Below are positions 10,708 through 21,489 of a DNA stretch of 64,000 bases, piece after piece. The notes beneath the pieces are model-generated. The model did not search any database. It was not told where the DNA came from and saw nothing but the letters and a program-made list of their open reading frames with translations. Source of the DNA: Choanephora cucurbitarum (Eukaryota; Mucoromycota; Mucoromycetes; Mucorales; Choanephoraceae); contig JAIWNI010000041.1 in assembly GCA_025331435.1 (NCBI GenBank), forward strand, positions 1 to 64,000. The letters run 5' to 3'. The position numbers and the translations under genes were made by a program. How positions within the stretch are numbered: position 1 is the first letter of the stretch; each line of letters starts with the position of its first letter.

Positions 10708-12356
10708 GGTGAAACATTATATTTTATTATATACAACAATTCTTTGGGCAACTCTATGGAGCATAAGCCGAATTGGATGAACTAAACTAAATAAAAGAGT
10801 GGGAAAAAGTACAAAAAACCCAGCAGAAAAACGAACAAAAGGGAAAAGAGGAAACAGAAGGACAGGAAGAGAGAGCAACAGAGTACTGAGACAACTTTAG
10901 AGCCCAAAGGCAGCACCAACGGATGGGAACTTTGATAATCACTTACCACCGTGGTTGCGCAGTGAGCAGGCTAAAGAGGTCATTTTGTCTATGGAGAGAT
11001 CGGAGGAGAAGGAGGAGGAGGAGGAGGAGGAGGAAGCCATGATCCATTTGGATCAGGTTCTGGAGCGATGGTAGCAAGAGGATGCACCAGAGAGTCTATT
11101 GCATGAAGCAATTGGAGAAGAGAGGACCAAAAAGGAGGAGGACCAGTGGAAGCCTTTACAGGCAGAGAGTTGAGGGCATGGTCGATCGGATGGACGCCAG
11201 CCGGAGGAGAAGGGAGGTCGAAAAAGAGGGATGGATCAAGTGCACTACAAGACAAGAAATGATCTCTTGAAATGTAGGCACCGGAGAGGCAGGGACATTC
11301 TTCACGAAGATTCGCAAAGCGACCAAGACGCCAACGAACAAGCCTACTGCGAGCAGTAGTTGTCATTGGGAGGTAGAGGATTGGATCCGGCTTTGAAGTG
11401 CACGGACGACAGGCACGCAAGAGGACAGCACGGCCACGAGAAGCTTGAGTTGCCATTTGGCGGTTGAACTGATCCTGCCAATATCGCCTAAAGTGAGCAC
11501 GAAGCTCAACATTAGAGACAGGCGGTGGATCAGGGAGAGAGAGGTAGAGAGCATTCTGTTGAAGAAGCTTAGTAAGGCGAGGGTACCGCAGTTGATCACG
11601 TAAGAGCACAAGCAAGCAGTCATCAGGGAGGTATTGTGCACGTAGAGCGTATCTAGTGACAAGGACATTGTACCTATGAATCATGGCAGGCAGGCAAGTG
11701 ATGTGTTTTGCTACTTGAAACCAAGAGCCACCAATGAACATACAGACCAGCCGGTTTTGAAGGTCATCGAGCTGTTTCATGTCTGTTGAAGAGAGACGGG
11801 CAATAGCCAACCCATACTCTATCTTGGGACGGATAAAGCAGGTATACAGTCGAGAGGACAAGAGGAGAGAGAAGCCGTTACGGTGGACACCTACTGAGAC
11901 CAGCAGGGCCATGGTCTTGACAGCCTTAGCTGCACGAAAAGAGACAAGATCTGGACCAGAAATGCCCTTTGAGCGAAAGGGTACACCGAGGTATACAAAT
12001 TCGTCAACGAGCGGTAACGGTTCATCGTACAACGTCAATCGTGGGCCATCAGGTCGTGCGTTGAGGACTGCACATTTAGACGGACTCCAGCGATATCCGA
12101 GGGAGCGAGAATGCTCAGCGGCAATGTTCAGCATCCGTTGGACCTGACTACTAGAGCCAATGATCGCAACGTCATCCGCGAAGAGAAGGCAATTCAAAGG
12201 AATTGGCGAAGGAGGAGGAGAAGGAGAGGAAGGAGAAGAAGGCGAACCTGGTGGACATACCAAAGTAGTACCATCCGAGGCAGCAGCGCGGAGAGCAGAG
12301 GGAAGCGAGTTGATGTACAGAGAGTACAGATGCGGGGAGAGAACAGAGCCTTGTAG
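10708..12356 (-). mobile_element. 5'-truncated LINE copy C, abutting tRNA-Lys
   Basis: This 1649-bp fragment contains the 3' UTR and the second half of ORF2. The 5' truncation falls at the ORF2 codons for LQGSVLSPHLY, and the next base is nt 1 of the tRNA-Lys gene. The left side has the 14-bp duplication. Being next to the intact tRNA, it should be the latest insertion in the array. Confidence 0.92.
10989..12356 (-). pseudogene. LINE copy C ORF2 fragment (RT C-terminal half)
   Basis: The open frame runs from the truncation point (12356) through LQGSVLSPHLYSLYINSLP, the FADD box, the RT thumb and the Cys/His C-terminus, to a stop at 10989. It lacks the endonuclease and most of the RT fingers and palm. 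A (GGA)n expansion in the gene makes the Pro-rich tail (near 11005-11035) longer than in copies A and B. It has no start codon of its own and is not expected to be functional. Confidence 0.88.
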
Positions 12357-12429
12357 GCCTAGCTAGCTCAATCGGTAGAGCGTGAGACTCTTAATCTCAA
12401 GGTTGTGGGTTCGACCCCCACGTTGGGCT
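12357..12429 (+). tRNA. tRNA-Lys (anticodon CTT)
   Basis: A complete cloverleaf can be drawn. The acceptor GCCTAGC pairs with GTTGGGC (two G-T pairs), the D stem is GCTC/GAGC, the anticodon stem is TGAGA/TCTCA with loop CTCTTAA (anticodon CTT), the variable loop is AGGTT, and the T stem GTGGG/CCCAC carries loop TTCGACC. The discriminator base is T. There is no intron. The internal A box (TAGCTCAATCGG) and B box (GGTTCGACCCC) are intact. LINE copy C lies immediately 5', so the native upstream flank of this gene has been displaced leftwards by the array. Confidence 0.96.
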
Positions 12430-12432
12430 TTC

Positions 12433-12436
12433 TTTT
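12433..12436 (+). terminator. RNA polymerase III terminator
   Basis: The first run of four T's after the tRNA lies 4 nt beyond the discriminator. Further T runs follow to about 12455. Confidence 0.7.
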
Positions 12437-12455
12437 ATTTTTCTTTTCTTTAAGT

Positions 12456-15390
12456 GAGACGTTTCCACGATTTTTAGTCTTTACAGGACAAAGGATAGTT
12501 TTTGCAGTAACTTGTAAAAGAGAATCAAAGAGATATAACAGAGCAATCAGGCAGCAAGGTTATATGTAATGAGCACCACGTTGTTTAGGTAACGAACCGT
12601 AAAGTAAAGTAAGATAAAAGAATAAGGAAATATAAAGAAGAGATGTAATAAGAGAATACAATGAACTGTAATAAGTATCAAGGGAACTAATCAAATAAGT
12701 GGATTTAGGTAGTGAATATATGTCAAACTACAACCAAGTGTAAAGTAAATAAGAGAGATATAAGTTAAGTTTATTGATAAGAAATGTTAAAAAGTTTATA
12801 TACTATTCTAAAAAAGTCATGTTGGACTTGTAAACTAATAATTTAAACAGTCAAGTTAATGAGTCAGCATGTAATGGATTATTAATACATGTTCAAAAGT
12901 TCTAATCATTATGAATGGAAAGTTAGAGAAGGATTCTAATAATTTGTTGTGTAATAAAAGATCAAGAGGAGCTGTCAAATGACTTGAATACCAATTAGGA
13001 AATACAGAGTTGGATTCAAAGCAGCGAAAAGAAGTTTGAAACAAATTGAGTACTAGAGAGATCCCTATGCGCAATATTGTGGAAAAGTTAGTAGATCAAC
13101 CTAATACTTAGTTGTGGGTTCCAAAGTGGGTGCCACAGTCGGTTTTACAACAACTCAGTTAAAAGCAGTTGTTAGACTCCATTTTGTTGACGCTTGACAG
13201 TTGAATAAGCTGATAAAAATGTTTTTTAGGCGAACCTTAAAACTTGAGTTCCTTCAGCAAAACTGTTTCCTTTCCAAAAATAAACCTGCAGTATACAGAC
13301 ATGAGGGGATTAACTTAGATACCATCCAGTCTTTCAGACTGAACATGTTTTTACTATCTGTTTTAAGATCAAGGAATCATATCATATCTGACATACGTTA
13401 GGCTCTTTTGGTCATATACAGGTTTTTCTTCTCATTTAATAGTATGAGCATGATGAAGAGCTTTATCTTTATTGATAAACAAAGATTCTTTTGACTATCC
13501 TACTTGGATCATTGAGGGCCTCAAAAAGTATACTTTCTTAAACAGAATAAACAGACCAACGTCAATGCAGAATATGCAAGAAACCACTCTTAAAATGAAC
13601 AATAAAATTAGAATCCACACTATACACAAATCTCATTATTATGCCAGTGATTACAAATTGAGAGACATGAGGACAAATTATAAAGAAAGTCTTTGTATTC
13701 TCTTTCATTTTTAATATCTCTTTTTCTTACAAAAAGTGAGAGCTTTGAGTTTGGGTTGTTGTGTCCAAAAAAGCTCAATGATTGTATCTCTTCAAACCAC
13801 AAACGAAAATTCAATAAAACTGATTCTCTATAATATGATCTGGGTCTAGACGGGAAAAAATGATAGATCACTAGTAATGATGTTGCAAACAATGTCAAAA
13901 ATAATCATTGTCTTGATCTTGCATGAAAAGCGTCGCAATGTGTATTGGTTGAAAAGGCCTTGGAAATAAAAAAGAGTGTTTTTTTTAAACAGCAATAGTG
14001 AAGGATAGAAGACACTTCTTTTTTCAGCATATGACAGATGAATTAATGTCTAGTTTACTTAATTCAATCAATTCAACAGCTATGTTTTTCTCAAATTTCA
14101 AGCTTTTGTTTTGATCAGAAGATGGTCTTTCTTCTCAACTTTTTTTTTTCGAATAGCTTTTCCACAGATGTCTTTATTTCATGTCTTTGACTTTTACTTC
14201 ATGAAAATGAGTGGCGAAAATCTTGAATGTTCTTTCAGACATCATCTCTTACTGTATTAATATAGTAGCCGAAAGCGTTTCAATAGGATTCCTCATTTCA
14301 GAGCAAGACATCCATCATCTTTGGAAAATTTGTTTTCATTGCCGAAGAACAAGAAAAGCTAAGTACTGAAGCCATAGAATCCATTTTTATTTGGCATCTA
14401 CAATGGGTCTGTATAAATCGTTGTTAATGTTAGAATAAGCACTTAGAATATTGAAGTCGCTTTTGTGTGTATGAGTTATGCAGCTCTTATTTATTTCAAT
14501 GCTGTTTGTCCCTTCAGCTTTATCTTTGATCTTGGCCTCTATAGATTCCTTCTTAGACATATGCTTTTCGATATTTATTTTCTTTCTTTCGTTTTTAACT
14601 CTTATAATATCTTCAACAACTTCTATATAAAAAAACATGCTGTATTACTCAGCTGTCTTTTTCTCTGAAAGGGCTTCTTCACTTCTTTTTCCTTTGGCTA
14701 ATTAAATTTCGCTCTGCTACAATCTTTAAATTCGCCTTCTTCATTATCTTTTTCAAATTCATAAACAAACTATTCCGGTAAGCTTATTAAAACTTGAGTG
14801 AAATATAATGTTCGTTCAACAATTTTACATTTCCAGTAGTAATTTTGGACTCCATTTGGTCTGAGCGAGTCGTTGAATAGTTCTTGACCTTCTATCACAG
14901 GTTGCAGTAGGCCCCTTTCTTTGACCTATAGACTTTCTTGACAACAGCTGCATCAGGCAAAAAAAAAAAAGCGTTCTCTGGCAGCCGCTCTTGTTCTTTT
15001 TTTTTTTACTGTTTTGAAAGAAAGAAAGAATCGAGTTTTTTTTTTTACTAGAGTCTGGTTTACAAATGTCATCATTTTTTTTGGTCGCATTCATTCCAAA
15101 TTATGCAACAAATCCTGTTAAAAAGTCGCTGACTGCTTAAGTTCTTTGAACTTGATTGCTTCTCCTAAATGCCATCTAAAATGAATTTCGCCAGTATCAA
15201 TCGGGCTTTACATCAAGGCCCATTGCGGCGTAAAAGTATGGCATCAGGAGTTCGTTTTGTCAGCAAAATACTTTCCTTCTTCAATAACGTTAGCTCGAAG
15301 AGTCAACAACACAGAATGAATAACAAGGAGAACCAATGTTTTTTTTTTGCATTCGAAATTTAGTCTCCAAACCTATTATGAAGTTATCAA
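12456..15390. other. AT-rich intergenic stretch, no gene recognised
   Basis: Only short frames are present, with no recognisable domain. The DNA is rich in A/T runs. The region about 14825-15360 has a few coding-like fragments on the minus strand next to the MULE remnant and may be its decayed N-terminal part, but I cannot show this. Confidence 0.5.
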
Positions 15391-15395
15391 CATAC

Positions 15396-15880
15396 TCAAA
15401 CAATGAAATTAAGTTCATTCGAGACATACCTCTCCTCAAATAAATTGAATTTCTCTTTGCTCTTTGTAAGCATCCTTTTTTTTTCTGACGGCTTGATACA
15501 TCTGTTCTTGTTGCTCTCTTGATAAAAGCACATCTTTTTCAATTTTTCGGAAATGTTCTTCTTCAAATGCCAAGTACAAAATAAATTCTTAGACAAAGGA
15601 AAAACCTCGACCAATTTATTCATTTAAGCCAAGCACTTGTCAGTTGTAATAATTTGCTCTTCAGCGAGGTGTACGGTATTTTTCAATTGTTATAGAGACC
15701 AAGCATAAATGTTTTGTGCTTCATCTGAAACAAAAGCAAAAACAACAGGAAAACTTATCAACTTGTCTGCATCTAAATGGTGAACACCACAAATGCAAAC
15801 GAGTGACATCTTTGCGTTGATAGTAAGGTAAGTTGCATCAATAACAACCATTTGGCCAATCTTTTTTTTTTACATTCACA
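15396..15880 (-). pseudogene. Decayed MULE-type transposase
   Basis: Read on the minus strand from about 15870, the frames contain VVIDATYLTINAKMSLVCI, FPVVFAFVSDEAQNIYAWSL, ITTDKCLA and VFPLSKNLFCTWHLKKNIS. These are the conserved core of Mutator-like (MULE/FAR1) transposases, in the right order: the DATY aspartate, the second aspartate in TD, and the C-x-x-H helix. Stop codons interrupt the frame after YAWSL and after CLA, and flanking parts are not recoverable, so this is a relic. No terminal inverted repeats were found. Confidence 0.7.
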
Positions 15881-15899
15881 CTCATGTCTTCTCAGGCAA

Positions 15900-17006
15900 A
15901 GAAGATGTTCTTGAGCTTATGCATATCTTCAGAAGGCAGCCAAGCGATTTGAAATTAGCAGAGTATTTCATGCTTTTCTATCAAAGAAAATGAGAAAGTC
16001 TCATGTTTATTTTTCCATAAAGCCGGATGCGTTGTAAAGGCTCTCAAAAGTATTGCAGCAACAGACAGAAAGACCCAGATGTTTAATAGAACAAAATGAG
16101 TGACAGTCATACCATGGAATAACCTGATAAGCATGCAAGAAAGGTTTCCAGTGTGAGTGTTGTGCACGTAAAAGGGAAAGGGCATACGTTCTGTCGAAGT
16201 TGCCAATTGCATTCGAGACGGATGAGTACTATTGTGAAATCTGCTGAAGGTGAACAACATCGGTAGGAGATGGTTAAAAAACAGGAGTATTGTTAATACA
16301 GACTAACATCTCATTAGGCAGAAGCGAGATAAAAGAAGGAGTATTGGTAAGGTGAGCTGAGACTAAGGAATTGGAAAGCTGGTCGACGGAAAAGGTGGGA
16401 TAAGATGCTCGAGTCTCGGCTGCAAAATCAAAGCCGCGAATGGTTGGATGTTGGGCAGTGGTACGTAATAACGGATCAAAATCAATGCTGTAGTGTAGTA
16501 CTCGAAGCTAAAGAACTGTAGACTGAGAGATGTTGCTATTCAACTATGATGGTCCAGATTTATTGCATTATTAAGTCATTATGAATTACATCGGACACAA
16601 TGATTTATCTTGTACATAACTTGTTTATGGAAGAGTTGATGTGCTTGCAAGGAACAATTTGTCTATAATGAATCATTCAACGCTTAAATACACTGCCAAG
16701 GCCTCAAAGCTGTGTCGACACAGATAGTGTTATGTTCGCTATTTGTTTCAGCTTACGCTAATTATAAAAGGATATATGATACCAAAAGTTAGATGGGAAT
16801 AAAAGATATTTCTTCACCTTTAAGAAACCCGAGCTCAGTCTTTTTCGAGCGATACAAATAGTCATTCGGTCAAGTATCTTGAATTATGCTAGTTTTCAAC
16901 TAGGACAACTTGTAGTAGACATTAACTAGAAATTCATATGTTCAAATCTCTTGTAGAGTTTATTAAGTGATTTTCTTTTCATACAGGACTCTAAGGCCTT
17001 TTGGAC
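15900..17006. other. Intergenic, no gene recognised
   Basis: A minus-strand frame at 15955-16260 may be an upstream piece of the MULE relic. The rest, up to the bud27/URI stop codon, shows no coding potential or repeat that I can support. Confidence 0.45.
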
Positions 17007-19406
17007 CTAATAAAGAGATTCCTCATTATTGAAACTCATTCCCAATCTTGCTGCCTTAAATCTTGACATCTTTTTGGGTGCAACCTCTTCTTCTTCTTCC
17101 TCGTCATCAGCTTGCTTATCCTTTTTAGGCAGTGGTAATTCTTCATCAAACACTTCAAATTCAGGCTTCATATCAAATGAAAATCCTCCGGTAGCAGCTA
17201 GCATACTCTGTCTTTTTTGCTGATAATTCGATGTGATCTCACGTAAATCCATTTCTTCTTCCACCTGTTCGAAATCGACTGGTGCGATATCACGCTCCAT
17301 CACAGCTCCCTTCATCACCTTATTATCTAACTTTGTCTTTCTAGGCACCACTTGCTGTTCTTCCTCAGACATCAAGATAGTTGGTGGTGGAGGTGGAGTT
17401 AACATGAGTGCATCTGAACCATCAGCAGATCGATAGAATGGCTCTTTTGTCTCACGGGCCACCTGGATCAATTGATTTAGATCCACATTGACATCTCCTT
17501 CTTCTTCTTCTAAGCTAGGGTAACCATCTTGTTGTGTTTGACGAATCACACGAAAGATATCAGCAGGCGATCGGATAGTTTTTGTGGGTTCTGACTTCAT
17601 GGGTTGGGAGTAACTATCAGTGGTAGAGACAACGGAAGGTGCGGATAGAGCATCATGATCACGTACAGTGGTGGTTGTGTCCCAAGTGACTGTACGCTTA
17701 GGCTTTTCAATAGCTACAGCTGCTCTTTCTGACTTGAAGCGAGATGGCTTCTTTTTCTGAGTAGTTACACTGGGTATTTGACGATTCTGTGTTGGTTTGG
17801 GCTCGGCTGTTTCTTCAGGTAGTGAAGTCTGAACAGGAGAAGGTACAACAGTAGGGACAGTCTCTTGTTCTTTGTTTTCTTCAACAATGGCTCGAGTAGG
17901 TCTTTGTTTCTGTTCTTGGCGTAGTAGTTTGAACTTGGAGAATTTCTTTGGCTTTTCTTCTGTCTCTTTGTCTGCCTTGGTTCCTGCCTGGGTTTCTGTC
18001 TTGGTTTCTGCTTTAGTTTCTGCTTTCTTCTCAAGTTGAGCCTGCTTAAATTTGGAGAGCTTCTTTGCCTTAGGTTCAATGATAACAGGCTTATCTTCAA
18101 CTGATTTCTCCTGAATAGGTTTATCCTGAATAGGTTTGTCCTGAATAGGTTTGTCCTGAATAGGTTTGTCCTGAATAGGTTTGTCCTGAATAGGTTCGCC
18201 ATCAACAGGCTTTTCCTGAATAGGCTTTTCCTCGACAGGCTTTACTTTCTTTTTGGTGATCACCTTGGGAGTGCTTTTTTCATCTTCATCCTCGTAATCG
18301 AAATCGTCTCTGTCCAAAGAGACTTGAGGGACTTCTTGCTCATAATGAGTAAAATCCTCTTGATCTACTACACCATCCAATCCATATTCCTCATCATCTC
18401 CAAAACGATCAAACATATTATCTGCAATCTCTGTATCGTAACGGCCATCTTCTTCGTCATCGTCATCGTCTTCAGAATCGCGGTTGTTTCTATATTCTAC
18501 TGCTTCTTTCACAGTCATCTGAATAGGATTCTTTCTGTGTCTCACATCCTCTATCTTCTCTTCCTCTTCTTCTTCTTCTTCCTCTAATTCACGTAAAAGG
18601 TCAAACAATGCTTTGTTTTCACTGTCTTCTGTTGCTCCTTTTATCTTTTCATCTGCTTCCTTCATCATAGATCTTGCTCTCAAGACAGATTCTGGTAAAC
18701 CTTCTAATGGCTTCTGTTTAAGCTCAATGGCCTTCTCTTTAGGTTCAATGGCTTTCTTTTGTTCTTGTAAGGGAGGCAATTCTTCTCGAATTTCCATGAT
18801 TGGCAATCCTTCTTCATTCAACTTATACCCTTACTATGTCAGCCCTAGTTTTCTTCTTTTTTTTTAAAAAAAGTAATCATTACCTGTTGACCTGAGGGAG
18901 TCAAAGTACCACTTGCTTCAGTTAATGTGTCTTTCTTGGCCTTAAAACTGTTTAATTGAGCTTCAGCCAGACGCATGTTCTCCATCACCACTATTCTGCT
19001 TTTTTAATAATTTATCAATCTTGCCATTTTTTTTTTCTGGTACCTTCTTTACGACGTCCAAGAATATTCACTGCTTGTTTAGCAGATCGCTCAGCATAAT
19101 ACTGGTCACCCAATAAAACCAATATTTCATTTGTATGAACGATTTTACCAGGCATAAAAGCAAGTTTTCCTATAGGAATCTAAAAAAAAAGAGGTAGCGT
19201 GTCAGAATAAAATGACAGAAAGAGAATGGACAGAGCATTACCATAGCTTGTTTAGAAGTCGTGTCAGGCAATGTCAAAAGTTGCTTTTCAAGTGCATCAT
19301 AGTCATCTTTATAATGAGTCCATCGTTGATATTCGTTTTCAAGCTTTTCTAGTTGCTCATCGAGATGAGAAGAAAACAAACTGATTTGACTGGATAGATC
19401 TGTCAT
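17007..19406 (-). CDS. URI1: URI/Bud27-type unconventional prefoldin (about 740 aa, 4 exons)
   Basis: Model: 19406-19242, 19179-19044, 18990-18884, 18821-17007. All phases close in frame. The N-terminus is an alpha-prefoldin: a coiled coil (SSHLDEQLEKLENEYQRW), then the hairpin strands (PIGKLAFMPGKIVHTNEIL, VLLGDQYYAERSAKQAV), then RRKEVVMENMRLAEAQL. This is the pattern of URI/Bud27, a scaffold that binds RNA-polymerase subunit Rpb5 in the cytoplasm and helps assemble polymerases. The long C-terminal half is acidic, charged and mostly disordered, as in yeast Bud27, with several S/T-x-F-K-x-x-R short motifs (SKFKQAQ, SRFKSERA, SRFKAARLG). It carries a PIQDK repeat. The start lies only 55 bp from the stop of the upstream Mbp1-type gene on the same strand. 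Confidence 0.85.
18104..18235 (-). repeat. 15-bp minisatellite inside the URI coding region
   Basis: Five exact tandem copies of a 15-mer (tcctgaataggtttg on the plus strand) flanked by degenerate copies. On the coding strand it encodes PIQDK five times, within a longer series of PIQEK/PVDGE/SVEDK pentads. The unit is a multiple of three, so copy-number changes keep the frame. Confidence 0.88.
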
Positions 19407-19461
19407 TGGTAAAAAAAAAAGAAAAAGAAAAAGAGTGGCTTTTGTTTATGCAACTGTTTAT

Positions 19462-21489
19462 TTAATGCGGTGTTGATTTCGGAATAGGGGGTTCAGTAAA
19501 AGCACCCTGTCTTCTAATCTTATCCATAAATCCAATGACACGAGCCAAATCAAGGTCTGGAGGATCACTTTCGATAGCCAACGTCAATGGCTCCACTAGA
19601 TCGTCAATTTTGTCAATAGGCAAATTACAACAAGCAGCAATCAATCGCTTGCACTGCATTTCCTTCTCTGTGTACTGATGCTCTATTTCCATAATCTCTT
19701 GATCCAATGCTTTGTTGTTAGCCTCATAAGCCTTCACTTTGGCTCGTGCACGCCTGATCTGTTGATCCAATAGATCCTTATCGTCTGTAGGTAATCCAAT
19801 GTCATTTAGGTGAGCATCAATATCTGTATGTTCATCAAATCGATCAAGATCTTGTTGAGTCAAGACCTGCCTGCCTGATGCCTGCATTAAACTCTCTAAT
19901 CGTTGCCAACCTGTCTGAAGTGCATGATCCAGATTACGTGTCTTTTGCTGTGCCTCAGATAGTCTTTGGGATTGAGTCTGGCGTTCCTCAAGACTCTTTC
20001 GTGTCTTTTCTAATTCTTGACTGACTGCATTTAGATCTTCTTGAACAGCCTGAAGTTCTTGTTCTTTTGATGTCAATTGACTACCGTATTCCTCATCCAA
20101 GGCATCCACAATCTTTTGCACAGCTATTTTCGGAGCATAAGTTATCTTTTGAAATCAGAAGAGAGTGTATCATACTTTACTGGCGACAATCTCTTTGCCT
20201 CTTTGACTTGGAGCATAAGGCTTTTTGGAGTACAAAGATGTATTTGAGAATACACGTTGAGAAGATCTTGCAGAAGAAGAAGGTGCTTCCTCCATCGTAG
20301 TGTCCTATCACCGCTCTTTTGTTTCAATCATCCTTTTGTTTAGATTGCTCTTCTATCCCTTTACTTACCTCATTGGCTTTATCTTTATAATCTTGTATAT
20401 CTAAACCAGCATGGTTTTGAGTATGTTGAGTAGCACCTGCCTTGATCAAAGCATCCGCCAGTCCAGTTGATTCCAATCTGGCAGCAATACTAAGTGCAGT
20501 ATCACCTAAAGAATCCTGCGCATCCAAAATCACCTTGCACTCTTCTTTTGAAACCAAATGCTGGATGAAATAAGTAGCTGCCTCAGCGCGTCCTTGAATA
20601 CTGCCTGTCAATGCTGCATGATGCAAGACAGTCCTCTTCTTGTGATCAGTCATCTGGACAGTTGATTTCAACAATTCAAACACGCGAGGAAAACTTTGCA
20701 TATCGTAGTTGTTAGTGACCATGACACTGCGCATCAAAGGAGTTTCGCCTGCATAGTTGGTACAGGCAATATTGGCACCCTTCTCTACCAACAATTCCAC
20801 AGTGTTGATACGGGCTAATGAGGCCGCCCAATGCAAAGCTGTGTTGCCTTGTTCATCAATCACCATATCAACAATGAAACTTTCTTGATTATCAGATTGT
20901 TCAAGGAATTCGCGTATTTGGTCAGGTTTATCGGATAAGAAGATGGACATCAGCACACTTCGGTTATGCTCTGTCATGGTCATTGTGTTAGCCTCTACCG
21001 ATTCAGGTGAGCCTAATTTGACCTTCTTAGAGGGTGGTATCTCTGGACTAGGTGGATTGTCTGTCTTTGTTGTTTCTTTTTCTTCTGGCTGTTGTTCATC
21101 CATAGGGATTTTGACCAAATCAAAATTAAACATAGGTGCTAACAAATGAGCCACACCATATCTCTCTGCCAACTCTTTACTTTTATTAAATGGAATCCTG
21201 TAGAACAATAAGTTTTTTTTGAAGAAAAGAGAGTAACGCTATGTACAAAAACTTACCAAGTGCCTTGGTATTTGCCATAGCCACCTTGTACTTTCTCATG
21301 TTCACCCACAAGGACTTCTTTTTCCAATATTTTGGTACGTTTTCCCTTTTCAATATTGGCCACTTTGAGTATCTGAGTAGCATTCATGTAATCATCGGTG
21401 CGTCTTCGCATCACAGCAATACCTTTCACGATCATCTCAAAGACTGGTACGCTTGAATAGACAGCAGTATAGATATTTCCCTCCACCAT
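19462..21489 (-). CDS. MBP1: APSES/KilA-N cell-cycle transcription factor, Mbp1/Swi6 family (615 aa, 4 exons)
   Basis: Model: 21489-21257, 21197-20369, 20304-20181, 20123-19462, all in phase. Residues about 5-90 are the APSES DNA-binding domain ([48 protein letters not shown]). Residues about 150-340 are ankyrin repeats ([56 protein letters not shown]). After these come a linker, a coiled coil and the C-terminal heterodimerisation region. Mbp1-type proteins act in the nucleus as subunits of MBF/SBF and control G1/S genes. The start is fixed by the short N-terminus before IYTAVYS, which is normal for the family. The ankyrin exon alone has an open frame and could be mistaken for a separate gene. 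Confidence 0.9.

Noticed and set aside
13472..13898. Small genes on either strand in the AT-rich stretch
   Set aside because: Short frames without domain, splice signals or repeat similarity.
20324..21208. Separate ankyrin-repeat gene
   Set aside because: The frame begins and ends inside introns of the Mbp1-type gene. A GTAAGT donor at 20368 and an acceptor at 20305 join it in phase to the next exon.
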